From positions 5,704,001-5,768,000 of the forward strand of contig NZ_CP046172.1 in the NCBI RefSeq assembly GCF_011801145.1: 64,000 bases of DNA. Direction: 5' to 3'. Both the position numbers and the translations under genes were made by a program. Below, in pieces: positions 52,043-60,741 of the stretch. Under the pieces are notes generated by a model, which was not told where the DNA came from, made no database searches, and was given only the letters and a program-made list of their open reading frames with translations. How positions within the stretch are numbered: position 1 is the first letter of the stretch; the number at the start of each line of letters is the position of its first letter. This DNA is from Nocardia arthritidis. GTDB lineage: Bacteria > Actinomycetota > Actinomycetes > Mycobacteriales > Mycobacteriaceae.

Positions 52043-53305
52043 ATGAACGATCGGGGCCGGATACGACGGCAATCCAGGCGCACGGCGGCAGCTGCCGCTC
52101 TGACGACAGTCGCCGGGCTGGTTTGTGCCGCCCCGGCCGGAGCCGCACCCGGCACGGAGCCGCCGGGCGCGGCGCCGACAGCCGCCGGGTTCTACGATCC
52201 GCCCGCGAATCTCGTTGCGGGCGAACATGGATCGATCATCTGGTCACGCCCCCTCAGCAGTGATCCGGCGCTGCCGGGTGCGCGAAACTACCTGGTGCTG
52301 TATCGATCCGTGGACGCGCAGGGCCGGACGGTCGCGGTGTCCGGCACCGTCGCGGTGCCGGAAGGCGTTGCGCCGGAGGGCGGTTGGCCGCTGATCTCCT
52401 GGGCGCACGGCACCACCGGGGTCGCCGATGTCTGCGCGCCGTCGCGCGATACCGGACCCGACTTTCCGTCCCACGATTACACCGCGCCGGTGCGCCGGAC
52501 CCTGGCGCGCTGGATCGCCGCCGGATATGCCGTAGCCCAAACGGACTATCAGGGGCTGGGCACTCCCGGACCGCACGGCTACCTGATCGGCGAGACCGAA
52601 CAGCGCGCGGTCGCCGATATGGCCGCCGCCGCAAGGCAACTCGACCCGAATATCGGCGACCGCTGGGTCGCCATGGGGCATTCGCAGGGCGGGCAGGCCG
52701 CCATCTTCACCGATGCCCGTGCCCAGCAATGGGTTCCGGGGATGCACCTGCTCGGCGCGGTGGCACTGGCGCCGGCATCACATATCGGGCTCGGTATGCG
52801 GGCGAGCCAATTGGCCACCGCCACCGGCAGTTCCGGCGCGCTCGGCGCGCTCGCGGGCGGCGGCGCGACACCGTTCGTTCCGCTGTTCGTGCGCGGCGCG
52901 CAGACCGTCGCCGACCTCGACCCCGGCCGCTTCCTCACCCCGCGCGCCCAGGCGCTGCTGCCGCTCGCCGACCGCGGCTGCGTCGGGCAGTTGCGCGAAC
53001 CGGACGAGTGGGGCAGGCTGCCGGGCGGCGAGGTGTTCGCCCCGGATGCCGATATGTCCGGTCTGCTCCGAGTGCTCGATGAAAACGACCCTGGCTCACT
53101 GACATTCGACCTTCCAGCGCTCGTGCTCCAGGGCCGGGCCGACACCGTCGTCTTCCCGGTGGGCACCGACGCCATGGTGGCGCAACTGAAGGCCACCGGG
53201 CAGCCCGTCGAATACCGCACCTATCCGGGCGTCGACCACCGCGGCGTCGTCGATGCCTCCTTCGACGACGCCCTGGCCTGGGTGAACGCCCGCTTCACCA
53301 GGTGA
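52043..53305 (+). CDS. Secreted lipase, LIP-type alpha/beta hydrolase
   Basis: This 420-residue protein begins with a long signal peptide (about 1-34, ending near AGAAPG). The alpha/beta hydrolase core has SWAHGTTG, the nucleophile elbow GHSQGGQA with Ser near 214, Asp in LQGRADTVVFP near 371 and His in GVDHRG near 398. It is of the secretory LIP family common in mycolic-acid bacteria, which acts on triacylglycerols or esters. It converges with the P450 gene, overlapping by 11 bp. A second, lipoprotein-type relative is encoded at 57.2 kb. Confidence 0.9.
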   Translation: MNDRGRIRRQSRRTAAAAALTTVAGLVCAAPAGAAPGTEPPGAAPTAAGFYDPPANLVAGEHGSIIWSRPLSSDPALPGARNYLVLYRSVDAQGRTVAVSGTVAVPEGVAPEGGWPLISWAHGTTGVADVCAPSRDTGPDFPSHDYTAPVRRTLARWIAAGYAVAQTDYQGLGTPGPHGYLIGETEQRAVADMAAAARQLDPNIGDRWVAMGHSQGGQAAIFTDARAQQWVPGMHLLGAVALAPASHIGLGMRASQLATATGSSGALGALAGGGATPFVPLFVRGAQTVADLDPGRFLTPRAQALLPLADRGCVGQLREPDEWGRLPGGEVFAPDADMSGLLRVLDENDPGSLTFDLPALVLQGRADTVVFPVGTDAMVAQLKATGQPVEYRTYPGVDHRGVVDASFDDALAWVNARFTR

Positions 53306-54482
53306 CCGGCAGGCGGCGCAGCCCGAAGATATTGCCCTCGCGTACCGGCACCTCGGCGGGCGAGCACGCCAGCGCCAGCGTCGGGAACCGGGATACCAAG
53401 GCGGGCAACGCGACCCGCATCTCCACCCGGGCCAGCTGCTGCCCGAGGCACTGATGCGGGCCGTGACCGAAGGCGAGGTGCCCGACGGGCCGCCTGCGCA
53501 GGTCGAGGGTGTCGGGATCCGGGAAGCGATTCGGGTCGCGGTTGGCGGCGTTGTATGACAGCGCGACGGACTCCCCCGCCTTGATCAGCTGCCCGTTCAG
53601 CTCGACGTCCACCAGCGCGGCGCGCACGCTGGTGTGCACGATCGTCAGGTAGCGCAGCAGCTCCTCCACCGCGGCGTCGGCGATATCGGGTTCGGCGCGC
53701 AACAGCGCGAGCTGGTCCGGATTCTCCAGCAGCGCGAAGGTGCTCAGCGCGATCATGCTTCGGGTGGTGTCCAGCCCGGCGCCGAGCAGGAACGTTCCGA
53801 TGCCGCCGAGCTCGGCATCGGTCAGCTCCTGTGCGGCCAGCTCGCTCAGCACATCGTCGGTGGGTGCGGCCCGCTTGGCGGCCACCAACTCCTCGATGTA
53901 GGCGGCCAACTGGTTCCAGGCCGCGCCCATCGCCTCGAACGACTCCGGTTCGACCACCGCGCTCACCTGCTCCTGGAAGAAGTCCTGATCCGCGACGGGC
54001 ACGCCCAGCAGCTCGCAGATCGTCAGCGCGGGCACCGGCTGAGCGAAGGCGGACACCAAATCGATAGGCGGACCGTGCTTTTCCATGGCATCCAGATATT
54101 CGGTGCTGATCTGCTCGATCCGGTCGGTGAGCAATCGCATCCGGCGGACGGTGAACTTCATCGCCAGCATGCGCCGCAACCGGGTGTGCTCCGGCGCGTC
54201 CATTCCGCCGAAATCGCCCGGCGGGGCGGGGGCCTGCGAAAGGTCGACGTCGTGCAGCGGGTCGTGCAACAGCTCGTACCGGGCGCTGAACCGCGCATCC
54301 GCCTCCACGGCCCGCACCACCTCGTGACCGGTGGCCAGCCAGCCCAGGTGGCCGTCCGGGAAGCGCATCCGGGTCAGCGTTGCGCGTTCACGGATCCCGG
54401 CCAGCCCCTCGGGTGGATCGAATGGGTGGTCCGCGCGCCGGGAAACCGGCAATTCGATTGCGTCGGTGGATGATTCGGTCAT
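53295..54482 (-). CDS. Cytochrome P450
   Basis: This 395-residue P450 has the I-helix motif LLGAGLDTTRSMI near 230, the K-helix ExxR in EELLR, and the heme-binding loop FGHGPHQCLGQ with the axial Cys near 345. It is a soluble bacterial type that needs separate redox partners, none of which is adjacent. The substrate is unknown. It is divergent from an HTH_38-MarR/GbsR-like regulator, which likely controls it. Confidence 0.95.
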   Translation of the reverse strand: MTESSTDAIELPVSRRADHPFDPPEGLAGIRERATLTRMRFPDGHLGWLATGHEVVRAVEADARFSARYELLHDPLHDVDLSQAPAPPGDFGGMDAPEHTRLRRMLAMKFTVRRMRLLTDRIEQISTEYLDAMEKHGPPIDLVSAFAQPVPALTICELLGVPVADQDFFQEQVSAVVEPESFEAMGAAWNQLAAYIEELVAAKRAAPTDDVLSELAAQELTDAELGGIGTFLLGAGLDTTRSMIALSTFALLENPDQLALLRAEPDIADAAVEELLRYLTIVHTSVRAALVDVELNGQLIKAGESVALSYNAANRDPNRFPDPDTLDLRRRPVGHLAFGHGPHQCLGQQLARVEMRVALPALVSRFPTLALACSPAEVPVREGNIFGLRRLPVTW

Positions 54483-54686
54483 TTCGCAGTCCTTTCGCGG
54501 TTGGTCACACCACGCTAGGAATCGTTCATTTCCACAGCAAGTTCGTCGATTGCAAATCTCCAGGTGGCAGCGCTTTTTCCGGAATATCGGTGCAATGATG
54601 TTGTCGGTTAACGCAATTCAGCCCGGAAATTGTTGCAATGAGTCGCCGTTGAATGCCACTCTTGTCCCGAAGGACAGGAGCAACAT
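54483..54686. promoter_or_regulatory. Divergent promoter region of P450 and regulator genes
   Basis: This 204-bp spacer is richer in A and T than its flanks. It holds two direct copies of TGCAATGA (54591-54598 and 54634-54641) 43 bp apart, about four helical turns, plus TTGCAAAT near 54550. These are weak candidate binding sites for the adjacent regulator; no clear promoter boxes were assigned. Confidence 0.35.
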
Positions 54687-55430
54687 ATGCCGGGACGCCG
54701 CCTCGCCTATGCCGACCGCAGACAGATCAGCGCGGGCCTCGCGCGGGGACTCAGCTATGCCGAGATCGCCCGTCGGATCGATCGGCCGACCTCGACCGTG
54801 ACCAGGGAGGTCACCCGCAACGGCGGGCCGGGGAGCTACCGCGCGGAACCGGCGCAGCGGGCCACCGGTCAGCGCGCCCGCCGCCGCGCGCCGCACCCCG
54901 AGACCCGGCACCCGGACCCGGCCGAGCAGTACGACGCGATATCCGTACTGGCGACCGAACTTTCCACCCGCCTGATGCGAATGGGCCTGCCGCGCATGGC
55001 GTCCCGCGTATTCGCCTGGCTCTGCGTCGCCGATGCCGACAGCGTCACCGCCGCCGAACTCGCCGCGGCGCTGCGGGTTACGCCCGCGTCCATCTCGAAG
55101 GCGGTGGGCTACCTCACGGATGTCGGCCTGCTACTGCGCGAACGCGACGGCCGCCGCGACCGCTACCGCATCGGCGACCACGTATGGATGCGGGTCGGTC
55201 TGATCAATTCGAATACCGACCAGGCCTTCATCGCCGCCGCCCGCCGGGGCGCCGCCGCACTCGGCGCCGACACTCCCGCCGGGGCCAGGCTGGCGGAGCT
55301 CGCATGGTCGCTCGGGGAGCTCTACCGCACCCATCCGTGCCCGGAATGCGGTACGCCGCTGACGATTCCGGATCTCTTCGGCGTCAATGCCGGAATCGTC
55401 GCCGCCGCGCCGGACGGACCGGCGAGATAA
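54687..55430 (+). CDS. HTH_38-MarR/GbsR fusion transcriptional regulator
   Basis: This 247-residue protein joins two DNA-binding parts. Residues 5-45 (YADRRQISAGLARGLSYAEI, then RRIDRPTSTVTREVTRNGG) resemble the HTH_38 domain of IS30-type transposases. Residues about 90-190 are a MarR/GbsR winged helix (AAELAAALRVTPASISKAVG, LLLRERDGRRDRYRIGD). A C-terminal CPECG hints at a partial metal site. It has an AGGAG seven bases before the ATG. It lies divergent from the P450 gene and probably regulates it. Confidence 0.85.
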   Translation: MPGRRLAYADRRQISAGLARGLSYAEIARRIDRPTSTVTREVTRNGGPGSYRAEPAQRATGQRARRRAPHPETRHPDPAEQYDAISVLATELSTRLMRMGLPRMASRVFAWLCVADADSVTAAELAAALRVTPASISKAVGYLTDVGLLLRERDGRRDRYRIGDHVWMRVGLINSNTDQAFIAAARRGAAALGADTPAGARLAELAWSLGELYRTHPCPECGTPLTIPDLFGVNAGIVAAAPDGPAR

Positions 55431-55479
55431 ACGCTGGGGCCGGTGACTATTTCGACGCGATCGCGCCGAAGAACGCTGT

Positions 55480-55878
55480 CTACCAGTCGATCAGGCCGAG
55501 TTCGTGCAGTTTGCGGAAGACGAGCATCGATCCCGGCGCGACATGATCCATCCCGGCGTATTCGCCGCCGGTGAAGTAGCGCAGTTCGGCGATCTCGGCC
55601 GACGGCCGCGGATCGCCGTCGAGTTCGGCGGTGAAACAGGTCATGTGCAGCTGTGTTCCCGGCGCGTGCCCGTATGCCTGCGCCTCGAATACACCGAGCC
55701 GGTCGAAGGCGAGGATGCCGACGCCGAGTTCCTCCCGCACCTCGCGACGCAGGGCGAGCTCCGGGGTCTCACCCGCATCGATCTTGCCACCCGCCATATA
55801 GAACACCGGCTTGCCGATCGACCGGGCCTGCAGCAGCCTGCGGTTTCGGACATGCGCCAACGCAGCTGTTCGGATCAC
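55480..55878 (-). CDS. Nudix hydrolase
   Basis: This 132-residue protein has a full Nudix box, GGKIDAGETPELALRREV followed by REELGV, at about residues 30-53 (Gx5Ex7REUxEExGU), which binds magnesium and cuts nucleoside-diphosphate-linked substrates. The GTG start gives MIRTAALAHV, a normal Nudix opening. It lies 22 bp downstream of the membrane phosphoesterase end on the same strand. Substrate unknown. Confidence 0.93.
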   Translation of the reverse strand: MIRTAALAHVRNRRLLQARSIGKPVFYMAGGKIDAGETPELALRREVREELGVGILAFDRLGVFEAQAYGHAPGTQLHMTCFTAELDGDPRPSAEIAELRYFTGGEYAGMDHVAPGSMLVFRKLHELGLIDW

Positions 55879-55900
55879 CGGACCACCCTACGCGAGCCGG

Positions 55901-57025
55901 TTACCCGGCCCGCAACACCAATACCGTGATCTCGCTCGGCGCGAAGACGCGCAACTGCGGACCCCAGAAGCCGGTGCCGCGACTGGTGTAGAGCTGGGTG
56001 TGCGCGCCGTGTCTGCTCAGGCCGGCGAGCACCGGCTGCTCCAGCCGGACCAGATAGTGGAACGGCCAGATCTGACCGCCGTGCGTATGCCCCGAGATCT
56101 GTAGCGCCACACCGGCTTTCGCGGCATCGGCGACCTGGCGCGGCTGATGGGCGAGCAGTACGACGGGTGCGTCCGGATCGGCGCCGTCCAGCGCGGCGGG
56201 CAGGTCGGGCCCGTGCCCGGCCAACGCGATACCGGTCGGGTCGTCGATTCCGGCGATCACCAGGCGGTCCGCACCGCGCACGATCGTCTCGTGCCGATTG
56301 CGCAGCGGCTGCCAGCCGAGTCCGGCCATATGCTCGATCCAGCCCGGCGCGTCACCGAAATATTCGTGATTGCCAGTGATGTAGAACCGGCCGAGCGGGG
56401 CGTCCACCTTGCCGAGCGGATCCACCTGCGGATGCCGCCGCGCCACCGAGCCGTCCGCGAGATCGCCCGCGTGACAGGCGATATCGGGCCGCTGCTCGTT
56501 CACCAGCGCGACGACCCGCTCCGACCAGCGCAACCGGTTCAGCGCGGCGAAATGGGTATCGGTGAGCACCACGAGCCGCAATCCGTCGAAGGCCGGGCCG
56601 AGCCGCGGGATGGCCACCTCCAGCGTGCGCACCCGCGGCACCCGCCGCGCCTCGTAGACACCCCAGCCGACCAGCACCGCCGAGACCGCGAACACACCGG
56701 CCGCGACGATCCGAGACCGCATCGGGTCGGCGACGCCGCCCACCGCGAGCGCGAGCCCGGCGACGTTACCTATTACCGACCAGGTGAACACCACCCACAG
56801 CACGCCGAGCAACGTGTCACCGAGCACCGACGCCGCATCCGACTGCGCGGGCCCGTGCCCGAGATACATCGCGGCGGGCAAGGCGAGCACCGCGGCGACG
56901 AACAGCGCGGATCCGGCGAACAGCAGCGGTCCGGACGCGATCGCGCCGATCAGCGTCCACCAGGGCAGCGCGCACAACAGCGCGGGAATCGCCAGGAACA
57001 ACACCAGGCGTGGCACATACTTCAC
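55901..57025 (-). CDS. Membrane-anchored metallophosphoesterase (YkuE-like)
   Basis: This 374-residue protein has four or five N-terminal membrane helices (about 5-135). A metallophosphoesterase domain follows: LTDTHFAALN near 160, HAGDLADGS near 190, ITGNHEYFG near 220, LLAHQPRQ near 300 and SGHTHGGQ near 322. Such YkuE-like proteins work at the membrane on lipid-type or nucleotide phosphoesters. It is divergent from the lipoprotein hydrolase at 57.2 kb and about 20 bp upstream of the Nudix gene on the same strand. Confidence 0.93.
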   Translation of the reverse strand: MKYVPRLVLFLAIPALLCALPWWTLIGAIASGPLLFAGSALFVAAVLALPAAMYLGHGPAQSDAASVLGDTLLGVLWVVFTWSVIGNVAGLALAVGGVADPMRSRIVAAGVFAVSAVLVGWGVYEARRVPRVRTLEVAIPRLGPAFDGLRLVVLTDTHFAALNRLRWSERVVALVNEQRPDIACHAGDLADGSVARRHPQVDPLGKVDAPLGRFYITGNHEYFGDAPGWIEHMAGLGWQPLRNRHETIVRGADRLVIAGIDDPTGIALAGHGPDLPAALDGADPDAPVVLLAHQPRQVADAAKAGVALQISGHTHGGQIWPFHYLVRLEQPVLAGLSRHGAHTQLYTSRGTGFWGPQLRVFAPSEITVLVLRAG

Positions 57026-57196
57026 CGAACGTCATCCTCTGTGGTCGGAACCTCCGACGATACGCGACCGGCGGTCGAGCTGAACCAAGGGTTGTCCCGG
57101 AGTCGGGGCTCAGGGCTGAAACCCGATGCGCGCGAAGGCGCACGAAAGCGACGATGGTGGCTCACCCATATCCGTGATGGAAGGACGAGCAGCACG

Positions 57197-58402
57197 ATGC
57201 GGAAGATCACCATCGCCGTCACCGCCGCCGCCACCGTGCTGGCCGGTGCGGCGGGCTGCGCACCGGATCCGGGGCGGGAGGATCCGACACCGCCGCGCGG
57301 CGATATCGTGTCGAGCACGCCGGTCGCGCAGTTCAATGCCGAGGAGACCGGCGCATTCCTGGCGCAGGCGAAATTCGGCACGCCGGTCCGCAACGGCGTC
57401 GATGCCTTCCGCGTCGACTACCGGACGATCACGCCCGACGGTAAACCGACCACGGCCTCCGGGCTGGTGGTGCTGCCGCGGACCGAAACGCCGCGGCTGC
57501 GGCTGGTCGGCTTCGAGCACGGAACCATGTTCAACCGCGGCGACGCGCCGTCGGTCGATCAGGGCGCGCACCCGGACAAGGCGCGGACCATCATGTTCGC
57601 CGCCGCCGGATACGCGGCGGTGGCGCCGGACTATCTCGGCCTCGGCGACGGCCCCGGCTTCCACCCCTATACCCACGCACCCTCCGAGGTCAGCGCCTCG
57701 GCCGATCTGTTGCGCGCCGCGCGAACCCTTGCGGCGCAACAACATCGGGAGATCGAACCGGATGTGCTGGTCACCGGGTTCTCCCAAGGCGGTGAGGCCG
57801 CAACCGGTTTGGGCAAGGCGCTGCAGGCCGGGCAGGTGCTGGGATTCGGGCTGGCCGCGCTGGCTCCGGTGAGCGGACCGTACGACGTGCAGCACGTCGA
57901 GACGCCCGCCGGTCTCGACGGCCGGGTGACCCCCGCCGTCGCGACCATCTACTTCGCCTACTGGATCACCTCGATGAACCGCATCCACCACCTGTACGAC
58001 CAACCGGCGCAAGCCTTCCAGCAGCCGTACGCCGATACGGTCGAGCAACTCTTCGACGGTGCGCACACCGACGCCCAGATCGCCACCGGCCTGCCGGGCC
58101 GGCCGGATCAGCTGCTGACACCCGAATTCCTGGCCAGGGCAAAGGATCCCACCGGTTCCGTGCTCGCGGCCATGCGCGACAGCGACGGCACCTGCGACTG
58201 GACACCGCGGGTTCCGGTGCGGCTCTACGCCGCGACGGGTGATCACAATGTGCCGTACCAGAATTCGGAAAGCTGCCTGCGGGCGCTGAATTCGGACAAG
58301 GCGACGCTCACCGATCTGGGCGAGGTGGACCACAACACCAGCGCACGGCTGGCCATGCCGCGGATCCTCGACTGGTTCCAGCAGGTCGTCCCGGCCGGCT
58401 GA
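57197..58402 (+). CDS. Lipoprotein alpha/beta hydrolase (LIP-like)
   Basis: This 401-residue protein has a lipoprotein signal peptide (lipobox AAGC, Cys near 21). The hydrolase core has VGFEHGTMF, AAVAPDYLGLGDG, the nucleophile elbow GFSQGGEA with Ser near 196, Asp in AATGDHNVPY near 351 and a His in GEVDHNTS near 377. It is related to the secreted lipase at 52 kb and would act on esters at the cell surface. The ATG at 57197 follows an AGGACGAGC stretch. The frame is open far upstream across the divergent gene, but without protein-like sequence. Confidence 0.9.
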   Translation: MRKITIAVTAAATVLAGAAGCAPDPGREDPTPPRGDIVSSTPVAQFNAEETGAFLAQAKFGTPVRNGVDAFRVDYRTITPDGKPTTASGLVVLPRTETPRLRLVGFEHGTMFNRGDAPSVDQGAHPDKARTIMFAAAGYAAVAPDYLGLGDGPGFHPYTHAPSEVSASADLLRAARTLAAQQHREIEPDVLVTGFSQGGEAATGLGKALQAGQVLGFGLAALAPVSGPYDVQHVETPAGLDGRVTPAVATIYFAYWITSMNRIHHLYDQPAQAFQQPYADTVEQLFDGAHTDAQIATGLPGRPDQLLTPEFLARAKDPTGSVLAAMRDSDGTCDWTPRVPVRLYAATGDHNVPYQNSESCLRALNSDKATLTDLGEVDHNTSARLAMPRILDWFQQVVPAG

Positions 58403-58414
58403 GGCCGAATCCGG

Positions 58415-58995
58415 TTAGGCCCTGTGTCGAAGTCCGGCCGGACGCATCCGTAGCCCAGCTCGTCGCCTGGCAAGGTTCGCGTTCAGCACGGGCGCCAGTC
58501 CGTCTACCGGGACGATTGCCCGCACTGATACGTCGATATCGTCGGTGGACGGCGGTTGCTTCCAGACACCCCAATACGCGTTGGTGACATTCTGCGATTT
58601 CTCGTCGGGACGGCCCGCGGCGTTGCCATACACGTAGGCGGACAACCCGACGGATGTGTCCCGGTTCGGGCCGAGCGGACCATTGTCGCGGTACCAAGTG
58701 CGCGACGTGGGCATGCGATCAGCGAGCGTGGCAGCACGGTTCCCTCTGCCGAGTTACATGCCCGGTGCGCCGCTCATAGCTCCCCGAGCAGATGCCCGCC
58801 CTTGGATCGTGGAATTACGTGGTCGGCAGTCCAGCTCATCGGGTCCGTTGCCGGTAGCGTCGTGTCGATCGGTTGCCCCAGCGCACTTGGCTTTCTCGCC
58901 TGAGCTTGGCTGTGGCGCGTCGGTAGGCCGATAGTCGAGTCCTTTGCTTTCGCCCACGTCTCACCCTCGATCTGTTGTGTCACTGGGTGGTACAC
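58415..58995 (-). pseudogene. HNH endonuclease remnant, multiply disrupted
   Basis: On the minus strand the segment KPSALGQPIDTTLP, TADHVIPRSKGGHLLGEL is the core of a phage/plasmid-type HNH nuclease. The frame then hits TGA but continues as AAHRACNSAEG; after one missing base it goes on as NRAATLADRMPTSRTWY in another frame. A further shift upstream would restore a Cys before the GQPID stretch. So at least one nonsense codon and two frameshifts break the gene. The last frame remains open to 58415 without recognised motifs. It marks decayed mobile-element DNA. Confidence 0.65.
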
Positions 58996-59074
58996 GTCGC
59001 TGTTGAAGGCTGCGCGTAGGGCTGTAGCCTCAGGTCGAATAGTTGTTCAGTTCGAAGCGTTATGGAGCTGCGAA

Positions 59075-59380
59075 ATGATTAACCGTAGCGCTGTCACCCT
59101 CGGCTTTGCGGCCGTAATCGGGGTTGCCATGGTCGTGACGGCAGCCGATACGAATGCGATCGCATCGGATTCTGCTGGAACTGTGCAATGCTCGGCCGCT
59201 ACGGTCGGGCTGAAGAATTCTTGCCCCGGCGATTATTGGTACCGTGCCAGCTATAACAATTTTGTGGACTGTGTGAATGATGGCGTTGCAGGCCAAGCAC
59301 AGGGCCTGTGGAGAGCTTTCTGCTGCCAGAATTTTAACGTTGGTCCGCCCTGGAGTTTATACGTGCTTTGGAATGCGTGA
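59075..59380 (+). CDS. Small secreted cysteine-containing protein, unknown
   Basis: This 101-residue protein has a signal peptide (about 1-30, hydrophobic core GFAAVIGVAMVV). The mature part is rich in aromatic residues with five Cys (VQC, NSC, VDC and FCC). No known domain is seen. The ATG has GGAG eight bases upstream, which decides it over upstream in-frame starts. The region is lower in GC than the main window. It could be a secreted factor or a remnant of a larger family; no function is claimed. Confidence 0.7.
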   Translation: MINRSAVTLGFAAVIGVAMVVTAADTNAIASDSAGTVQCSAATVGLKNSCPGDYWYRASYNNFVDCVNDGVAGQAQGLWRAFCCQNFNVGPPWSLYVLWNA

Positions 59381-59809
59381 CCAGCACACTTTTAAGATAC
59401 GTGCCGCAGTTTCCGCGTGGCGGATGCGATGATTTACTCTTTTGCTTGGATGACACATCCGCCCCGTTTCTTCCTCGGGCGCTCCTGAATTCCTGCTCTG
59501 CGGAGCCGCTTAGCGCTTGGAGGATGGAATCTTGTACCCCTTCCCCGCCGGTTCCCCCAAACTACAGGGTAGTGCTCGCGGCGAACAACAGTGGTCGTTT
59601 CGATTGAAAGTCGAGCAGCCTCATGTGGGAGCGCCATATACGAGCTGGTGGCGGACCTTTTCGGCAGTGGGGACGAATCCGAGTTGAATCACCGGGGTCT
59701 GGCCTGAAAGATTAGTGCTAGCAAGCTATTTCAGCGCCGGAACCAATCCGCATCAACCCATATTTGGCATGTGGGCGTGAAACCGGCCGGTCCACCGAAG
59801 GAGCACCAA
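59381..59809. other. Gene-free lower-GC spacer between two small secreted-protein genes
   Basis: About 430 bp without a supported gene. Short open frames on both strands (such as minus 59434-59637) lack ribosome-binding sites and domains. It presumably holds the terminator of the gene before and the promoter of the gene after. Confidence 0.5.
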
Positions 59810-60112
59810 ATGCGCAACCGCACATTGTCCCTCACCCTCCTCGCAGCGCCAATTACTGCGGCATCCCTGCTCATTCTCACGCCGGCTACTGCCCACGCGA
59901 ACGCCGAGACCGTCGAATGCAATACCAGCCTCACCCCCTACGGAAGCCCCTACGGAAGCCTTGTGACCGGCACCGGCTGTACTCTCAACGGAAATGCGAG
60001 CCCAGGACTGCTGACCAACATCAAGGTTAAAGGCTTGGGCCTCGAACTCGACTGCCAAATGGGGGCCCTTCAGAATGGTTCTCTGGCCGGTTCCGGATGC
60101 CGCCAACTCTGA
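59810..60112 (+). CDS. Small secreted protein with PYGS tandem repeat, unknown
   Basis: This 100-residue protein has a clear signal peptide (about 1-31, ending near THANAE). The mature domain has four Cys (VEC, TGC, LDC, SGC) and a tandem PYGSPYGS, encoded by two exact 12-bp copies (59936-59959). The start ATG has AAGGAG eight bases upstream. No known domain was recognised. It is one of two small secreted proteins next to each other on the accessory end, followed after 58 bp by a strong stem-loop. Confidence 0.8.
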   Translation: MRNRTLSLTLLAAPITAASLLILTPATAHANAETVECNTSLTPYGSPYGSLVTGTGCTLNGNASPGLLTNIKVKGLGLELDCQMGALQNGSLAGSGCRQL

Positions 60113-60170
60113 CCGAGTAGGCAACTGCGGGCTGTGCGCACAGCCTGACAACGCCTAGTACCGGCTGTTA

Positions 60171-60215
60171 TGCTTATTCCCGGCACGGCGGCGGGAATAA
60201 GCAGAACATGTTCTG
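60171..60215. terminator. Strong stem-loop (12-bp perfect arms) plus 14-bp palindrome
   Basis: TGCTTATTCCCG (60171-60182) and CGGGAATAAGCA (60192-60203) form a perfect 12-bp stem with a 9-nt loop, placed 58 bp after the small secreted-protein gene. It is directly followed by the perfect palindrome CAGAACATGTTCTG (60202-60215). The stem may be a terminator, though no T-run follows; an element end or protein-binding site is also possible. Confidence 0.5.
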
Positions 60216-60741
60216 GCCAGCTGTAATTGAAATTACTCAGGGATCGGATGGTCGCGCTGGTAGGAGAATTTTATGGTAGATGCCGAATCGAGTTATTGCG
60301 GATAATGGCGTGTGGCAGCGCAAAGTGTGGAGCCGTGTTCGACGAGCGTTGCTACACCGGAAGGGAACGATATCAGCGTTCGTGACGATCAATCCAGGGA
60401 TGATTCAGGGCAGAATCGGTCCTACTCCGGTCGGCGCAGAATGTGTCGTGCGACATAAGCCAAACCTCGGGCATAGGCGTTCGCTCGACGCGGGCGAACG
60501 ACACATACTCGGCAATACCGGATGTTCTGCGGCGGAGCGGATCCTCCTAACCGAACGAGCGACCAGCGGCATTTCAGGATGTTCGCAAATTCGCGTGCGG
60601 AGTAGTTCGCCAGTGGTCGATCGGCCTGACCGGTGGTCGTGGTCGAGCGCCGGCCCACGATTAAATCCGTTGCGGTGGCGAGTATTTCATAGCACTGGCG
60701 GACCTTGACCTCAACCGCAGTTGAGGCCGGACTCTGATGGC
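60216..60741. other. Gene-free stretch before the PPOX pseudogene
   Basis: About 525 bp in which no gene is supported. A plus-strand frame (60280-60708) and part of a long minus-strand frame (60422-61426) are open, but both lack domains, normal codon bias and ribosome-binding sites. The minus frame is the antisense shadow of the PPOX pseudogene over part of its length. Confidence 0.5.

Noticed and set aside
59434-59637. Small minus-strand frame between the two secreted-protein genes
   Set aside because: No ribosome-binding site, no hydrophobic signal and no domain.
60202-60215. CAGAACATGTTCTG as an SOS (LexA) box
   Set aside because: LexA boxes need GAAC-N4-GTTC; here only two bases separate the half-sites, and no damage-response gene is adjacent.
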